Under the pieces are notes generated by a model. The model was not told where the DNA came from, did not search any database, and saw only the letters and a program-made list of their open reading frames with translations. Below, piece after piece: positions 16,163 to 24,159 of a stretch of DNA of 32,680 nucleotides. Each line of letters begins with the position of its first letter. Positions within the stretch are counted from its first letter, which is position 1. This stretch comes from JBFEYJ01 sp041563315 (GTDB lineage Bacteria > Pseudomonadota > Gammaproteobacteria > Thiohalomonadales > Thiohalomonadaceae), in the NCBI GenBank assembly GCA_041563315.1, contig JBFFNE010000027.1, positions 1-32,680 on the forward strand, given 5' to 3'. A program made the position numbers and the translations under genes.

Positions 16163-17494
16163 TCAGCGCTTTCGTGGCATGCCCAGTTTTTGTCGACGCT
16201 CCCATAGCGTTTTGCGACTGATGCCGAGCTTCCTGGCCAGTTCCGTTTCGGTCATTTTCTGCTCGTTTTCCTGTACGAACTGCATGAAGTAGTCGTCGAG
16301 TGACAGGCTTCCCTGCGGTGCACTATCCGATAGGGATGTACCAGCAAAATTAAGCCCCAGCATACGGCAGTCGATGGTTTCACTGTCGGCGAGGATCACC
16401 GAGCGCTCGATGGTGTTTTCCATTTCCCGTACATTACCCGGCCAGTGGTAGTGCAGAAGGCTCTGCAGTGCGTCAGCGCTGAACTGCATGGGTGGGCGAT
16501 TCAGGCGCTTGCAGGTGCGATCCAGCAGGCGCTCGGCCAGTTCAGTGATATCGTCGCCTCGCTCGCGTAGCGGCGGCAGTGTGATCTCTACCACATGCAG
16601 GCGGAAGTAGAGATCTGCGCGAAACTCTCCGTCTTCGACCCGTTGCTTGAGGTCGCGGTGAGTGGCGGCAATCAGCCGTACATTGACGCGGCGTGACTGG
16701 GTGGAGCCGACGCGGCGGATCTCCCCTTCCTGCAACACGCGCAGCAGGCGGGCCTGGGCCTCGGCGGGCAATTCGCCAATCTCGTCGAGAAAAAGTGTGC
16801 CGCTGTGGGCCGCTTCGACCAGCCCCCGATGGGTCTCGTGCGCTCCGGTGAAGGCGCCTTTCTCATGCCCGAATAGTTCCGATTCGATGAGGTTCTCCGG
16901 AATTGCGGCGCAGTTGACGGTGATTAGCGGCGCCTGTTCGCGTTGGCTCTGTTCATGCAGCGCTCGTGCTACCAGCTCTTTGCCGGTTCCCGATTCACCG
17001 AGGATAAGTACCGTGGTGTCGGTTGGCGCGACGCGTTGAATGCGTTCGAATACCTCTTGCATGGCCGGGCTGTGGCCGATCATGCCACTAACCGGATAGC
17101 GGCGAGAGAGATCAGATTTTAGTGCCTGATTCTGACGTTCGAGGCTGCTTTGTTTAAGCACGCGTTCGATGGTGAGTAACAGTTCTTCATGGTCGAAGGG
17201 TTTGGCAATGTAGTCGACGGCGCCAAGTTTGATCGCCTCGACGGCAGAACGCACGCTGGCGTAACTGGTCATGATCAGTACCGGCACACGGTCTACCCGC
17301 TTGAGCACTTCCGTGCCTGGGGGACCGGGTAGACGCAGGTCGGCGATGATCAGATCAAAGTCGTTGAGTTGATAGTTTTTCTCTGCATCAGGGAGGGAAC
17401 CGGCGGTGGCGACGCGGTAGTCGTTACGCTCCAGCAGTCGTTGCAGGGCGGTGCGGATCACCGCTTCGTCTTCAATAACCAGAATCTGTTGCAC
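16163..17494 (-). CDS. cbrB: NtrC-family sigma-54-dependent response regulator, CbrB-like
   Basis: The 443 residues form a receiver domain (1-120; acidic pocket E8/D9, phospho-acceptor Asp52 in IIADLRLPG, Lys in IAKPF), an AAA+ domain (about 135-370) and a C-terminal Fis-type helix-turn-helix (TETELARKLGISRKTLWERR). The AAA+ domain has Walker A GESGTGKE, the sigma-54-contacting GAFTGA loop and Walker B LFLDEIGELP. All elements needed to activate sigma-54 promoters are intact. It begins two bases after the stop of the symporter-fused kinase, which is thus its cognate sensor. The pairing with such a kinase matches CbrA/CbrB of pseudomonads, a global carbon/nitrogen balance system. I infer that it binds the GTTAC-N5-GTAAC dyads at 10709-10745 and 20674-20688. 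The symbol is by architecture, not verified orthology. Confidence 0.85.
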   Translation of the reverse strand: MQQILVIEDEAVIRTALQRLLERNDYRVATAGSLPDAEKNYQLNDFDLIIADLRLPGPPGTEVLKRVDRVPVLIMTSYASVRSAVEAIKLGAVDYIAKPFDHEELLLTIERVLKQSSLERQNQALKSDLSRRYPVSGMIGHSPAMQEVFERIQRVAPTDTTVLILGESGTGKELVARALHEQSQREQAPLITVNCAAIPENLIESELFGHEKGAFTGAHETHRGLVEAAHSGTLFLDEIGELPAEAQARLLRVLQEGEIRRVGSTQSRRVNVRLIAATHRDLKQRVEDGEFRADLYFRLHVVEITLPPLRERGDDITELAERLLDRTCKRLNRPPMQFSADALQSLLHYHWPGNVREMENTIERSVILADSETIDCRMLGLNFAGTSLSDSAPQGSLSLDDYFMQFVQENEQKMTETELARKLGISRKTLWERRQKLGMPRKR

Positions 17495-17496
17495 GG

Positions 17497-20460
17497 CTAC
17501 TTCATTTCCTTTGTTGTTGGACGACTTTTCCGCGATTCGGGAAGGCGGATGATAAAGCGCGCACCCAGGCCGACATCGCTGTGCAGGGTGATGGTGCCGG
17601 AGTGTTCCTGGATGATGCTATAGACCAGAGGCAGGCCAAGGCCGGTGCCTTCCCCTGGCTCCTTGGTGGTAAAGAAGGGTTCGAAGATCTTTTCCTGATA
17701 CTCTTCCCGGATGCCGTGGCCGTGGTCCAGTACTTCAAGTCGTGCATAGTGTCCATCGTGCCGGGCACTGATGGTGATACTGTCACCTGGCTGCGAGGCG
17801 TCGCAGGCATTGCTCAATAGATTGACGAAAACCTGGATAATGCGTTGACGATCACCGCTGAGTTCCAGGGTCGGATCGCAGTTGATATGGTAGTCGAGCT
17901 GTTTGCCGGCATGGCTCAGGCGCACCAGTCGCACCGCTTCGTCAATGCAGTGGCAGATATCCACCTCCGAGGGAGTGTAATCGCGGGTCGAGCCGCCGTG
18001 GCTGAAGTTGACCAGTGACTGCACGATATTGGAGATACGCCGGGTCTGTTCAAGGATGAGCTCCAGACCTTCGTGCACAAACTCCGGGTCATTGCTTTCT
18101 TGCAGCAGATTCTGGGTCAGGCTGGCGATACCGGTGACAGGGTTGCCGATCTCGTGTGCGACACCGGCGGCAAGGCGGCCGATAGAGGCGAGGCGTTCAC
18201 TGTGGGTCAGTTCCGCCTCGAGGGTATGCAGCTCGCTGAGATCCTCCACCAGGATGACTGAGCCGCTGCTTTCGCCTTGTATCGGACTGCCGGGATCCTC
18301 GATAGCAGCCTTGTGCAGATTGAAGACGCGTATTTCCGCGCCGAGATTAAGCTTCACCTTGCGTAACTGGTGCTCGTCGCTGGCGAGAAAACTGCCGAGT
18401 AATCCTGACCATGGCGGCGGCAGGGCCGCCAGTGGGCGTCCCAGCAGCGTTTCCCCTGGTAGACTGGAGAGGGTCTCCATGGCGCTGTTCCAGCTGATCA
18501 CATTCTGCTCGGGGCCGACCGAACAGACTCCCAGTGGCAGATCCTGCAGCACCTGGCGGTGATAACGTCGTAATTGGTCAAGTTCGGCGGCCAGGCCACG
18601 CAAGCGGGTGCGGGACTCCTCCAGGCGTTGTTCGACAAACTGCACCGTATCCGAGAGGGCATGGCGTGCCGATGAATCGAGCTCCAGTCGTTCATCGACG
18701 ATGACCCGTGCCAGCAGTGGACCCACCAGGCCGGAGAGATTGCGTTCGATACGCTCGCGCAGTTGGCCCAGTTCGGTGGGGCGTAGAGCGGTATTGCTCA
18801 GGCCCAGATCGGCCAGTGCCCGTTGCACTTCGTGCTGGGCCATCTCTTCCCCGGTGACCAGCGCCAGTTGCTGCTCAATCTGCTGCACCGAGGTGGCGAG
18901 GGGCCTCCCGCTAGGTGGGACCAGACTTTCCCTGCAGCAGGCATTGGCTACCTGGCGTTCCTGGGCACTGGGGCGGGTGGCTAGGGAAAAGATAATGAAC
19001 AGCAGTGTATTGATGCTGAGGGACCATAAGGTGCTGCTGCCCCAGGGGTCGGTGGCGTACATGCCGACATCGGGATGTACGCCGGTGGTTAGCAGTCCGG
19101 AGCGTTCCAGTAGCGGCAGCATCAGGGTCACGGCCCACACCGTACCGCCACCGAGCAATCCGGCGATGAAGCCGCTGCGGGTGGCTCGGCGCCAGTAGAG
19201 CAGTCCGAAGATCCCGGGCAGGAACTGGGCAACGGCGACAAAGGAGATCAGTCCCAGTTGCACCAGCCCCTGATTGTGTTCCAGTAACAGGTAGAAGCCG
19301 TAACCGGCAAGGATGATCAGAGTAATAAGGATACGGCGGCCCCACAACAGCCAGCGATAGATGTTGGTTTCTGGCGTCAGCCGGGGCGGGAAGCTTGCCG
19401 GTAATACCAGGTGGTTCATGCACATTGACGCGAGTGCCAGGGTGGTGACGATAATCATCGCGCTGGCTGCCGAGATGCCACCGATGAAGGTCAGGAGTGG
19501 AAGCAGTACCGCATCGTGATGCAGTGTAATACCAAGGACGTAGAAATCAGGTGAAACCTTCAGACCGAGATCGTTACCGGCCCAGAGAATGGGGGGGATG
19601 GCCAGGTTCAGTAATAGCAGGAACAGCGGGAACGCCCAACTGGCAAAGCCCAGCGATTTTTCATCCAGGTTCTCGGTAAAGGCCATATGGAACTGGCGGG
19701 GGAGCAGGAAGGCAGCGGCAAAAGCGAGTAGCAGCAAGCTTCCCCATGCCCCCTCACGCACCGGTCTGTAGAGTGACTCCAGTGCTTCAGGGTGTTGTTG
19801 CAGCCATTGCTCCATGCCGGCGGGGCCGTGAAAAATGCCGAATAATGCGAATAGCCCAACCGCCAACAGCGCTACCAGTTTGATCAGTGACTCGAAGGCG
19901 ATTGCCACCACCAGTCCTTCATGCTTTTCCCGTGCCAAGATATGGCGTGCGCCGAATAAAATGGCGAACAGGCTGATGGTGAGGCAGAAACCGAGCGCGA
20001 TGAGACCGGGGGCGGACTCCTGGGTCAGCACCTGCAATGACTCGGTCACCGCCCGCACCTGCAGGGCGATATAGGGCAGGGTTCCGGCGAGCATAAACAG
20101 CGTGACCAGCACGCCTGCCAGCTGGCTCTGGTAGCGGAAGGCGAACAGGTCAGCCAGGGAGGAGAGCTGGTATTCGCGCGTCAGTCGCAAGATCGGTTGT
20201 AACAGCACCGGCGCCAGCATGAAGGCCAGCGTCACCCCAAGGTAGATGGTGAGGAAGTTATAACCCTGGCTCTGGGCAAAGCCGACACTGCCGTAAAAGC
20301 TCCAGGAGGTGGCGTAGACCCCAAGTGACAAAGTATAGGTTAGCGGATGGCGAGCCAGGCCCTGCGGAAGCCAGCCGTGCTCGGCCGCATAGGCGATGAG
20401 AAACAGCAGGAGCAGGTAGGCCACCCCCACCAGATACAGAAGCCAGAGATCAAAATTCAT
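17497..20460 (-). CDS. cbrA: Symporter-fused sensor histidine kinase, CbrA-like
   Basis: The 987-residue protein has an N-terminal SSS/SLC5-type transporter domain of about 13 helices (1-500) and a linker region (about 505-640) comparable to the STAC segment. It continues with a PAS domain (about 640-735), a dimerisation/phosphoacceptor domain with His769 in AAGVAHEIGNP, and an ATPase domain (N box NLLSNACDAS, G boxes DHGHGI and GTGLGLPLVYS). The length is very close to CbrA of Pseudomonas. It probably monitors or transports a small nutrient and phosphorylates the regulator encoded two bases downstream. Its ATG overlaps the stop of the small upstream gene by 11 bp. Vibrio uses a similar kinase (CrbS) for acetate control but pairs it with a LuxR-type regulator. 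The ligand here is unknown. Confidence 0.88.
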   Translation of the reverse strand: MNFDLWLLYLVGVAYLLLLFLIAYAAEHGWLPQGLARHPLTYTLSLGVYATSWSFYGSVGFAQSQGYNFLTIYLGVTLAFMLAPVLLQPILRLTREYQLSSLADLFAFRYQSQLAGVLVTLFMLAGTLPYIALQVRAVTESLQVLTQESAPGLIALGFCLTISLFAILFGARHILAREKHEGLVVAIAFESLIKLVALLAVGLFALFGIFHGPAGMEQWLQQHPEALESLYRPVREGAWGSLLLLAFAAAFLLPRQFHMAFTENLDEKSLGFASWAFPLFLLLLNLAIPPILWAGNDLGLKVSPDFYVLGITLHHDAVLLPLLTFIGGISAASAMIIVTTLALASMCMNHLVLPASFPPRLTPETNIYRWLLWGRRILITLIILAGYGFYLLLEHNQGLVQLGLISFVAVAQFLPGIFGLLYWRRATRSGFIAGLLGGGTVWAVTLMLPLLERSGLLTTGVHPDVGMYATDPWGSSTLWSLSINTLLFIIFSLATRPSAQERQVANACCRESLVPPSGRPLATSVQQIEQQLALVTGEEMAQHEVQRALADLGLSNTALRPTELGQLRERIERNLSGLVGPLLARVIVDERLELDSSARHALSDTVQFVEQRLEESRTRLRGLAAELDQLRRYHRQVLQDLPLGVCSVGPEQNVISWNSAMETLSSLPGETLLGRPLAALPPPWSGLLGSFLASDEHQLRKVKLNLGAEIRVFNLHKAAIEDPGSPIQGESSGSVILVEDLSELHTLEAELTHSERLASIGRLAAGVAHEIGNPVTGIASLTQNLLQESNDPEFVHEGLELILEQTRRISNIVQSLVNFSHGGSTRDYTPSEVDICHCIDEAVRLVRLSHAGKQLDYHINCDPTLELSGDRQRIIQVFVNLLSNACDASQPGDSITISARHDGHYARLEVLDHGHGIREEYQEKIFEPFFTTKEPGEGTGLGLPLVYSIIQEHSGTITLHSDVGLGARFIIRLPESRKSRPTTKEMK

Positions 20461-20650
20461 GGCGATCCAGACGGCGACGTAGCCGCCAGATCAGTACGAT
20501 CAGCAGGCCCCAGAGCAGGTAGGGCGCATACCAGGGGCTGTCGTCAGCAGCCCACCATCCCTTGAGAGGAGAGAGTAGCAGGAAGAGGGCAAACAGAAAC
20601 AGGATAACCACCCGATCCAGCTGTTGATCATGTTCGCGTTGGCGTGTCAT
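20450..20650 (-). CDS. Small two-helix membrane protein upstream of the symporter-kinase, CbrX-like
   Basis: The 66-residue product has a charged start (MTRQREHDQQLDR), two hydrophobic helices (about 14-28 and 43-56) and a strongly basic end (WRLRRRLDRHEF). Its last codons overlap the start of the kinase gene by 11 bp (the shared stretch reads ATGAATTTTGA in two frames), so translation is probably coupled. A short protein encoded right before cbrA, called CbrX, is known in pseudomonads; similarity here is in position, size and topology only. It could help fold or tune the kinase. No Shine-Dalgarno is visible before the ATG (the leader there is a C-run), which fits low or regulated expression. 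Confidence 0.72.
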   Translation of the reverse strand: MTRQREHDQQLDRVVILFLFALFLLLSPLKGWWAADDSPWYAPYLLWGLLIVLIWRLRRRLDRHEF

Positions 20651-20672
20651 GGGGGGAAAGAATAACAGGAGT

Positions 20673-20689
20673 TGTTACTAAACGTAACA
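20673..20689. promoter_or_regulatory. Dyad operator 3, TGTTAC-N5-GTAACA, in front of the cbr-like operon
   Basis: TGTTACTAAACGTAACA is a perfect six-base-arm dyad of the same form as operators 1 and 2. It lies only 23 bp before the ATG of the first gene of the operon. It overlaps the -10 box of a possible sigma-70 promoter on the minus strand (TTGAAC at 20705-20700, 17-bp spacer, TTTAGT at 20682-20677). Binding there would block rather than activate that promoter, suggesting autorepression. The promoter boxes are weak; the dyad itself is clear. Confidence 0.7.
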
Positions 20690-20785
20690 TTGGAAAGGCG
20701 TTCAAGTTTCAAGTTCAAAGAAGCGTCGTCTGGTTCCACACGATTCCGCAAGTCGCTCAGTGCTTTAAGTGACTGATATTTATCG

Positions 20786-20806
20786 TGCCACGCTCTGTGT
20801 GGGAAC
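20786..20806 (+). repeat. REP-like palindrome A (degenerate)
   Basis: TGCCACGCTCTGTGTGGGAAC is an imperfect palindrome sharing the core CCACGCTC with two other copies in the window (20891-20909 and 24504-24527, both inverted). It lies in the 530-bp gap upstream of the cbr-like operon. Confidence 0.55.
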
Positions 20807-20890
20807 AAATTTGTGACGCTCGTGCGCACGAATGGGTGATTACGTGTGGGGCAAAAAGAGAGACGGGACGCAGAGTGTCCCCTAATTCAT

Positions 20891-20909
20891 GTCCACGCGG
20901 AGCGTGGGA
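20891..20909 (-). repeat. REP-like palindrome B
   Basis: GTCCACGCGGAGCGTGGGA has arms TCCACGC / GCGTGGGA around a short loop. On the minus strand it reads TCCCACGCTCCGCGTGGAC, close to the common gammaproteobacterial palindrome. It lies 12 bp left of MITE copy 2. Confidence 0.6.
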
Positions 20910-20920
20910 ATAATTAATGG

Positions 20921-21100
20921 GTTAGTTCCCCTTCGCCCCTCCTATGTGAGTGCCGAGTAGGACAGGTTGCCCCATCCGGGGCTCCGAACCTCAACACCAC
21001 CGTGCAGGTTGTTGAAAGCACTATGCGCTACGCTCCCCTGGCTACCTGGTAGTTCTTTGCCTTTGCGGTAAGAGTTCAATCAGGTGGGGCGAGCCGTTAC
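20921..21100 (-). mobile_element. MITE-like element, copy 2 (diverged, inverted relative to copy 1)
   Basis: Reverse-complemented, this 180-bp stretch aligns along its length with 15491-15673. Shared blocks include CTCTTACCGCAAAGGC, CAGGTAGCCAGGG, GTGGTGTTGAGGTTCGG, GATGGGGCAACCTG and ACTCGGCACTC. The outer ends are GTAACGGCTCGCCCC and, more decayed, GTTAGTTCCCCTTCGCCCC. No target duplication is visible, so this copy is older. With the REP-like repeats and a hairpin (21190-21213) it fills most of the 20691-21222 gap, where I see no gene. Confidence 0.75.
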
Positions 21101-21156
21101 GTGGGAAAAAAAACGAAATTGGGATCGGCGTGAACCAAAAGCCGTGACCCCAATAT

Positions 21157-21182
21157 AAAAAAAGCGGCCCGTAGGCCGCTTA
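21157..21182 (-). terminator. Rho-independent terminator after the FG-GAP repeat gene
   Basis: On the minus strand AAGCGGCC-TACG-GGCCGCTT is followed by seven T or more. It lies about 40 bp after the stop of the VCBS-repeat gene. Confidence 0.88.
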
Positions 21183-21189
21183 GTCTCCA

Positions 21190-21213
21190 ACGCAAAGGTT
21201 GTGACCTTTGCGT
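21190..21213. repeat. Perfect 10-bp hairpin of unknown role
   Basis: ACGCAAAGGT / ACCTTTGCGT (21190-21199 and 21204-21213) with a four-base loop has no T tract on either side. It lies between the stop of the repeat gene and its terminator and could stabilise the mRNA 3' end. Confidence 0.5.
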
Positions 21214-21222
21214 GCCGCCTAA

Positions 21223-23817
21223 TCAGCTCCTGCGTCTTACCAGGCGAACAGCCGGGATAAAGCCAAGCAGTAACAGCCAACTGAGGGCGCCGCCACCGCC
21301 GCCGCCACTGGGAGCTGACTCGTCGTCGACGATGGTCGCCACATAGCTTAGCGTTTGACTCATTGGGTCGTTGAGATAAACGTTCTGCGGATTGCTGAGG
21401 GTGACGGTGAAGGTTTCATTGCCCTCGAAGAGGTCGTCATTAAGGATGGCCACATCGATGCTCTTCTCGGTGCAGACTCCGGCGACCCAGCTGAGTGTGC
21501 CGGTGGCGGCGGTAAAGTCAGCCCCGGCCGTGGCGCTTCCCCCCGTCACGGTGTAGTCCACGCTACCGGCCTGAGCCGATGAGCCGAGGCAGGGTATGCG
21601 CACTTGTGCGGTGCCCTGCGTCTCGGCAAAGACGAGCCCGCCGGCGTCGGCACCGGTAATGCGTCGCGCCCGCAGGTTGAGGTAGAGGCGGTTGATGCCG
21701 ATATTGCCGGCCACCAGGTCAAGGTCGCCGTCGCCGTCCACATCGGCTAGGGTGACCGAGGTGGTGGTGTCGATATCTGCGCTGATGTCGCTGCCGGCCC
21801 CGAAGCCGCCTCTACCATCATTCAGGTAGAGGCGGTTGAGGCCGGAATTACCGGCCACCAGGTCGAGGTCGCCGTCGCCGTCCACATCGACCAGGACGAC
21901 CGAGTAGGTATTGTCGCTATCCGCGCTGATGTCGCTGCCGGCCGCGAAGCCGCCGCTGCCGTCGTTGAGGTAGAGGCGGTTGGGGGTGCCGTCATTGCCG
22001 GCCACCAGGTCGAGGTCGCCGTCGCCATCCACATCAGCCAGGACGATCGACCAGGTGAAGTGAGCATCGGCGGTGATGTCACTGCCGGCCGCGAAGCCGC
22101 CGCTGCCATCATTGAGGTAGAGGCGGTTCGGCTGGCCGTAATTGCCGGCCACCAGGTCTAGGTCGCCGTCGCCGTCCACATCGGCCAGGGCGACCGAGTA
22201 AGTGCCGTATATATCTGCGCTGATGTCGCTGCCGACCGCGAAGCCGCCGCTGCCGTCATTCAGGTAGAGGCGGTTGGGTTGCCCGCTATTGCCGGCCACC
22301 AGGTCGAGGTTGCCGTCGCTGTCCACATCGGCCAGGGCGACCGAGCGGGTGTCATGCATATCGGCGGTGATGTCGCTGCCGGTCGCGAAGCCGCCGCTGC
22401 CATCATTGAGGTAGAGGCGGTTGGGCTGGCTGGAGGAGTTCCCGGCCACCAGGTCGAGGTCGCCGTCGCCATCCACATCGGCCAGGGCAGCCGAGAGGGT
22501 GGCGTCGCTATCGGCTGTGATGTCGCTGCCGGTTGCGAAGCCGCCGCTGCCGTCATTCAGGTAGAGGCGGTTGGGTTGGCCGGCATTGCCGGTCACCAGG
22601 TCGAGGTCGCCGTCGCCGTCCACATCGGCCAGGGCGACTGGGTAGGTGGCGTGCGCATCGGCGGTGAGGTCGCTGCCGGCCGCGAAGTTGTTGCTGCCAT
22701 CGTTGAGGTAGAGGCGGTTGGGCTGGGTGTTATTGCCGGCCACCAGGTCGAGGTCACTGTCGCCGTCCAAATCACCCAGGACGATCGAAAAGGTGTTGTG
22801 CGCATCGGCGGTGAGGTCGCTGCCGGCCGCGAAGCCGCCGCTGCCGTCGTTGAGATAGAGGCGGTTGGGTTGTAGCCTATTACCGGCCACCAGGTCGAGG
22901 TCGTCGTCGCCGTCCACATCGGCCAGGGCGGCCCATTCGGTATCGTGCACATCGGTGGTGATGTCGCTGCCAGCCCCGAAGCCGCCGCTGCCATCGTTGA
23001 GGTAGAGGCGGTTGGGCTGGCCGTAATTTCCGGCCACCAGGTCGAGGTCGTCGTCGCCGTCCACATCGGCCAGGGCGACCGAGAAGGTGTTGTGCGTATC
23101 GACGGTGAGGTCGCTGCCGGACCCGAAGCCGCCGTTGCCGTTGTTGAGGTAGAGGCGGTTGGGCTGATTCCTATTACCGGCCACCAGGTCGAGGTCGCCG
23201 TCGCCATCCACATCGGCCAGGGCGACCGACTGGGTGTCGTGGCTATCGGTGGTGATGTCGCTGCCGGACCCGAAGCCGCCGTTGCCGTTGTTGAGGTAGA
23301 GGCGGTTGGGCTCGCCATTGTTCCCTGCCACCAGGTCGAGGTCGCCGTCGCCGTCCATATCGGCCAGGGTGACAGAGAAGGTGTTGTTGCTGTCGGTGCT
23401 AATGTCGCTGCCGGCCCCAAAGCCGCCGCTTCCGTCGTTAAGGTAGAGGCGGTTGGGCTGAAGCCTATTGCCGGCCACGAGGTCGAGGTCGCCGTCGCCA
23501 TCCACATCGGCCAGGGTGACAGAGAAGGTGTCGTGGCTGTCTGCGGTGATATCGCTGGCGACCCCGAAGCCACCGCTACCGTCGTTGAGATAGAGGCGGT
23601 TGGGCTTGTTGAAGAGAACGCCGACTACTTGGTCGAGGTCACCGTCGCCGTCCACATCGGCCAGGGCGACCGACTTCATGTTGTCTCTTTCTGCGGTGAT
23701 GTCCGCGCCGGGCCTCCACTCCACCGAGGCGTAAGCGGGCGCCGCGAGGGTGGTCAGGGTCACTAGCCCCAGCCAGCCGAGGCGGCGTGATGTCAGGTTT
23801 TGGGTTTGTTTACTCAT
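21223..23817 (-). CDS. Secreted or cell-surface FG-GAP/VCBS repeat protein with Calx-beta domain and GlyGly-CTERM-like tail
   Basis: The 864 residues start with a signal peptide (cleavage after APAYA, residue 30). Then come 14 tandem FG-GAP/VCBS repeats of about 49 residues (about 33-715), each with LADVDGDGDLDLVAGN and NRLYLNDGSGGF. The DxDGDGDLD loops are calcium-binding, and the repeats should form one or two beta-propellers (seven blades each). A Calx-beta-like domain follows (about 720-830, with ATAGADFTAATGTLSW and NDDLFEGNETFTVTLSN). The C-terminus is a glycine run, one hydrophobic helix (ALSWLLLLGFIPAV) and RLVRRRS, the layout of GlyGly-CTERM sorting signals cut by rhombosortase. It is likely a type II-secreted surface protein in adhesion or matrix. 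GGAGA lies nine bases before the ATG. The gene is monocistronic. Confidence 0.9.
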   Translation of the reverse strand: MSKQTQNLTSRRLGWLGLVTLTTLAAPAYASVEWRPGADITAERDNMKSVALADVDGDGDLDQVVGVLFNKPNRLYLNDGSGGFGVASDITADSHDTFSVTLADVDGDGDLDLVAGNRLQPNRLYLNDGSGGFGAGSDISTDSNNTFSVTLADMDGDGDLDLVAGNNGEPNRLYLNNGNGGFGSGSDITTDSHDTQSVALADVDGDGDLDLVAGNRNQPNRLYLNNGNGGFGSGSDLTVDTHNTFSVALADVDGDDDLDLVAGNYGQPNRLYLNDGSGGFGAGSDITTDVHDTEWAALADVDGDDDLDLVAGNRLQPNRLYLNDGSGGFAAGSDLTADAHNTFSIVLGDLDGDSDLDLVAGNNTQPNRLYLNDGSNNFAAGSDLTADAHATYPVALADVDGDGDLDLVTGNAGQPNRLYLNDGSGGFATGSDITADSDATLSAALADVDGDGDLDLVAGNSSSQPNRLYLNDGSGGFATGSDITADMHDTRSVALADVDSDGNLDLVAGNSGQPNRLYLNDGSGGFAVGSDISADIYGTYSVALADVDGDGDLDLVAGNYGQPNRLYLNDGSGGFAAGSDITADAHFTWSIVLADVDGDGDLDLVAGNDGTPNRLYLNDGSGGFAAGSDISADSDNTYSVVLVDVDGDGDLDLVAGNSGLNRLYLNDGRGGFGAGSDISADIDTTTSVTLADVDGDGDLDLVAGNIGINRLYLNLRARRITGADAGGLVFAETQGTAQVRIPCLGSSAQAGSVDYTVTGGSATAGADFTAATGTLSWVAGVCTEKSIDVAILNDDLFEGNETFTVTLSNPQNVYLNDPMSQTLSYVATIVDDESAPSGGGGGGALSWLLLLGFIPAVRLVRRRS
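21675..23720 (-). repeat. Tandem array of 14 repeats of about 147 bp inside the VCBS gene
   Basis: The repeats are alike at the DNA level as well as in protein; blocks such as AGGTAGAGGCGGTTGGG and CACCAGGTCGAGGTCGCCGTC recur in almost every unit. Unit length is 147 bp (49 codons), with one unit extended by a codon and two shortened. Such an array can expand or contract by recombination. The array also produces long open frames on the opposite strand and in the other minus-strand frames, which are not genes. Confidence 0.93.
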
Positions 23818-24159
23818 GGGTATAAGTCTCCATTCCAGTTTAATTCCCTTTGAGCCCTTTCCCCTCGGTCGAGGTGAACATCAGAGCCGGCAGGTATGGT
23901 GCGTTTCATGTGCGTTTATGGGCTTGGTCTGTCTTCTGCACGGTGTGTTGTTGATGCGACCTGGCTTCACAGTGAACGCCTGCCGGAGTAGGGTGTCACG
24001 AATTGGAATAACATGGTCTTGCCATGAATGTTTCCGGGCAGAATGTCTGCGGCCAGTATACTGTCAAACAACGCAGATGAATTGAATAAACTGGCTGTCT
24101 TTCGCTTCCATGTGAACTTTTTTCACTCTTTCGCCCTTAAGGGGCTATGTACTTGAAGA
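23818..24159. other. Non-coding gap upstream of the VCBS gene
   Basis: I see no gene here. It must hold the promoter of the VCBS gene; a TTGACA overlapping the palindrome CAGTATACTG (about 24055-24066) is a possible -35 region on the minus strand, but no good -10 follows at the right distance. No sigma-54 site fits. Confidence 0.4.

Noticed and set aside
21675..23720. Regular repeats suggesting a CRISPR array
   Set aside because: Units are 147 bp, coding, without spacers, and translate to FG-GAP blades.
22279..23766. Long open frames on the plus strand (22279-22875, 22945-23766) and in another minus frame (22593-23573) inside the repeat gene
   Set aside because: They are by-products of the 147-bp tandem repeats with high GC; their translations are low-complexity copies and lack start signals.
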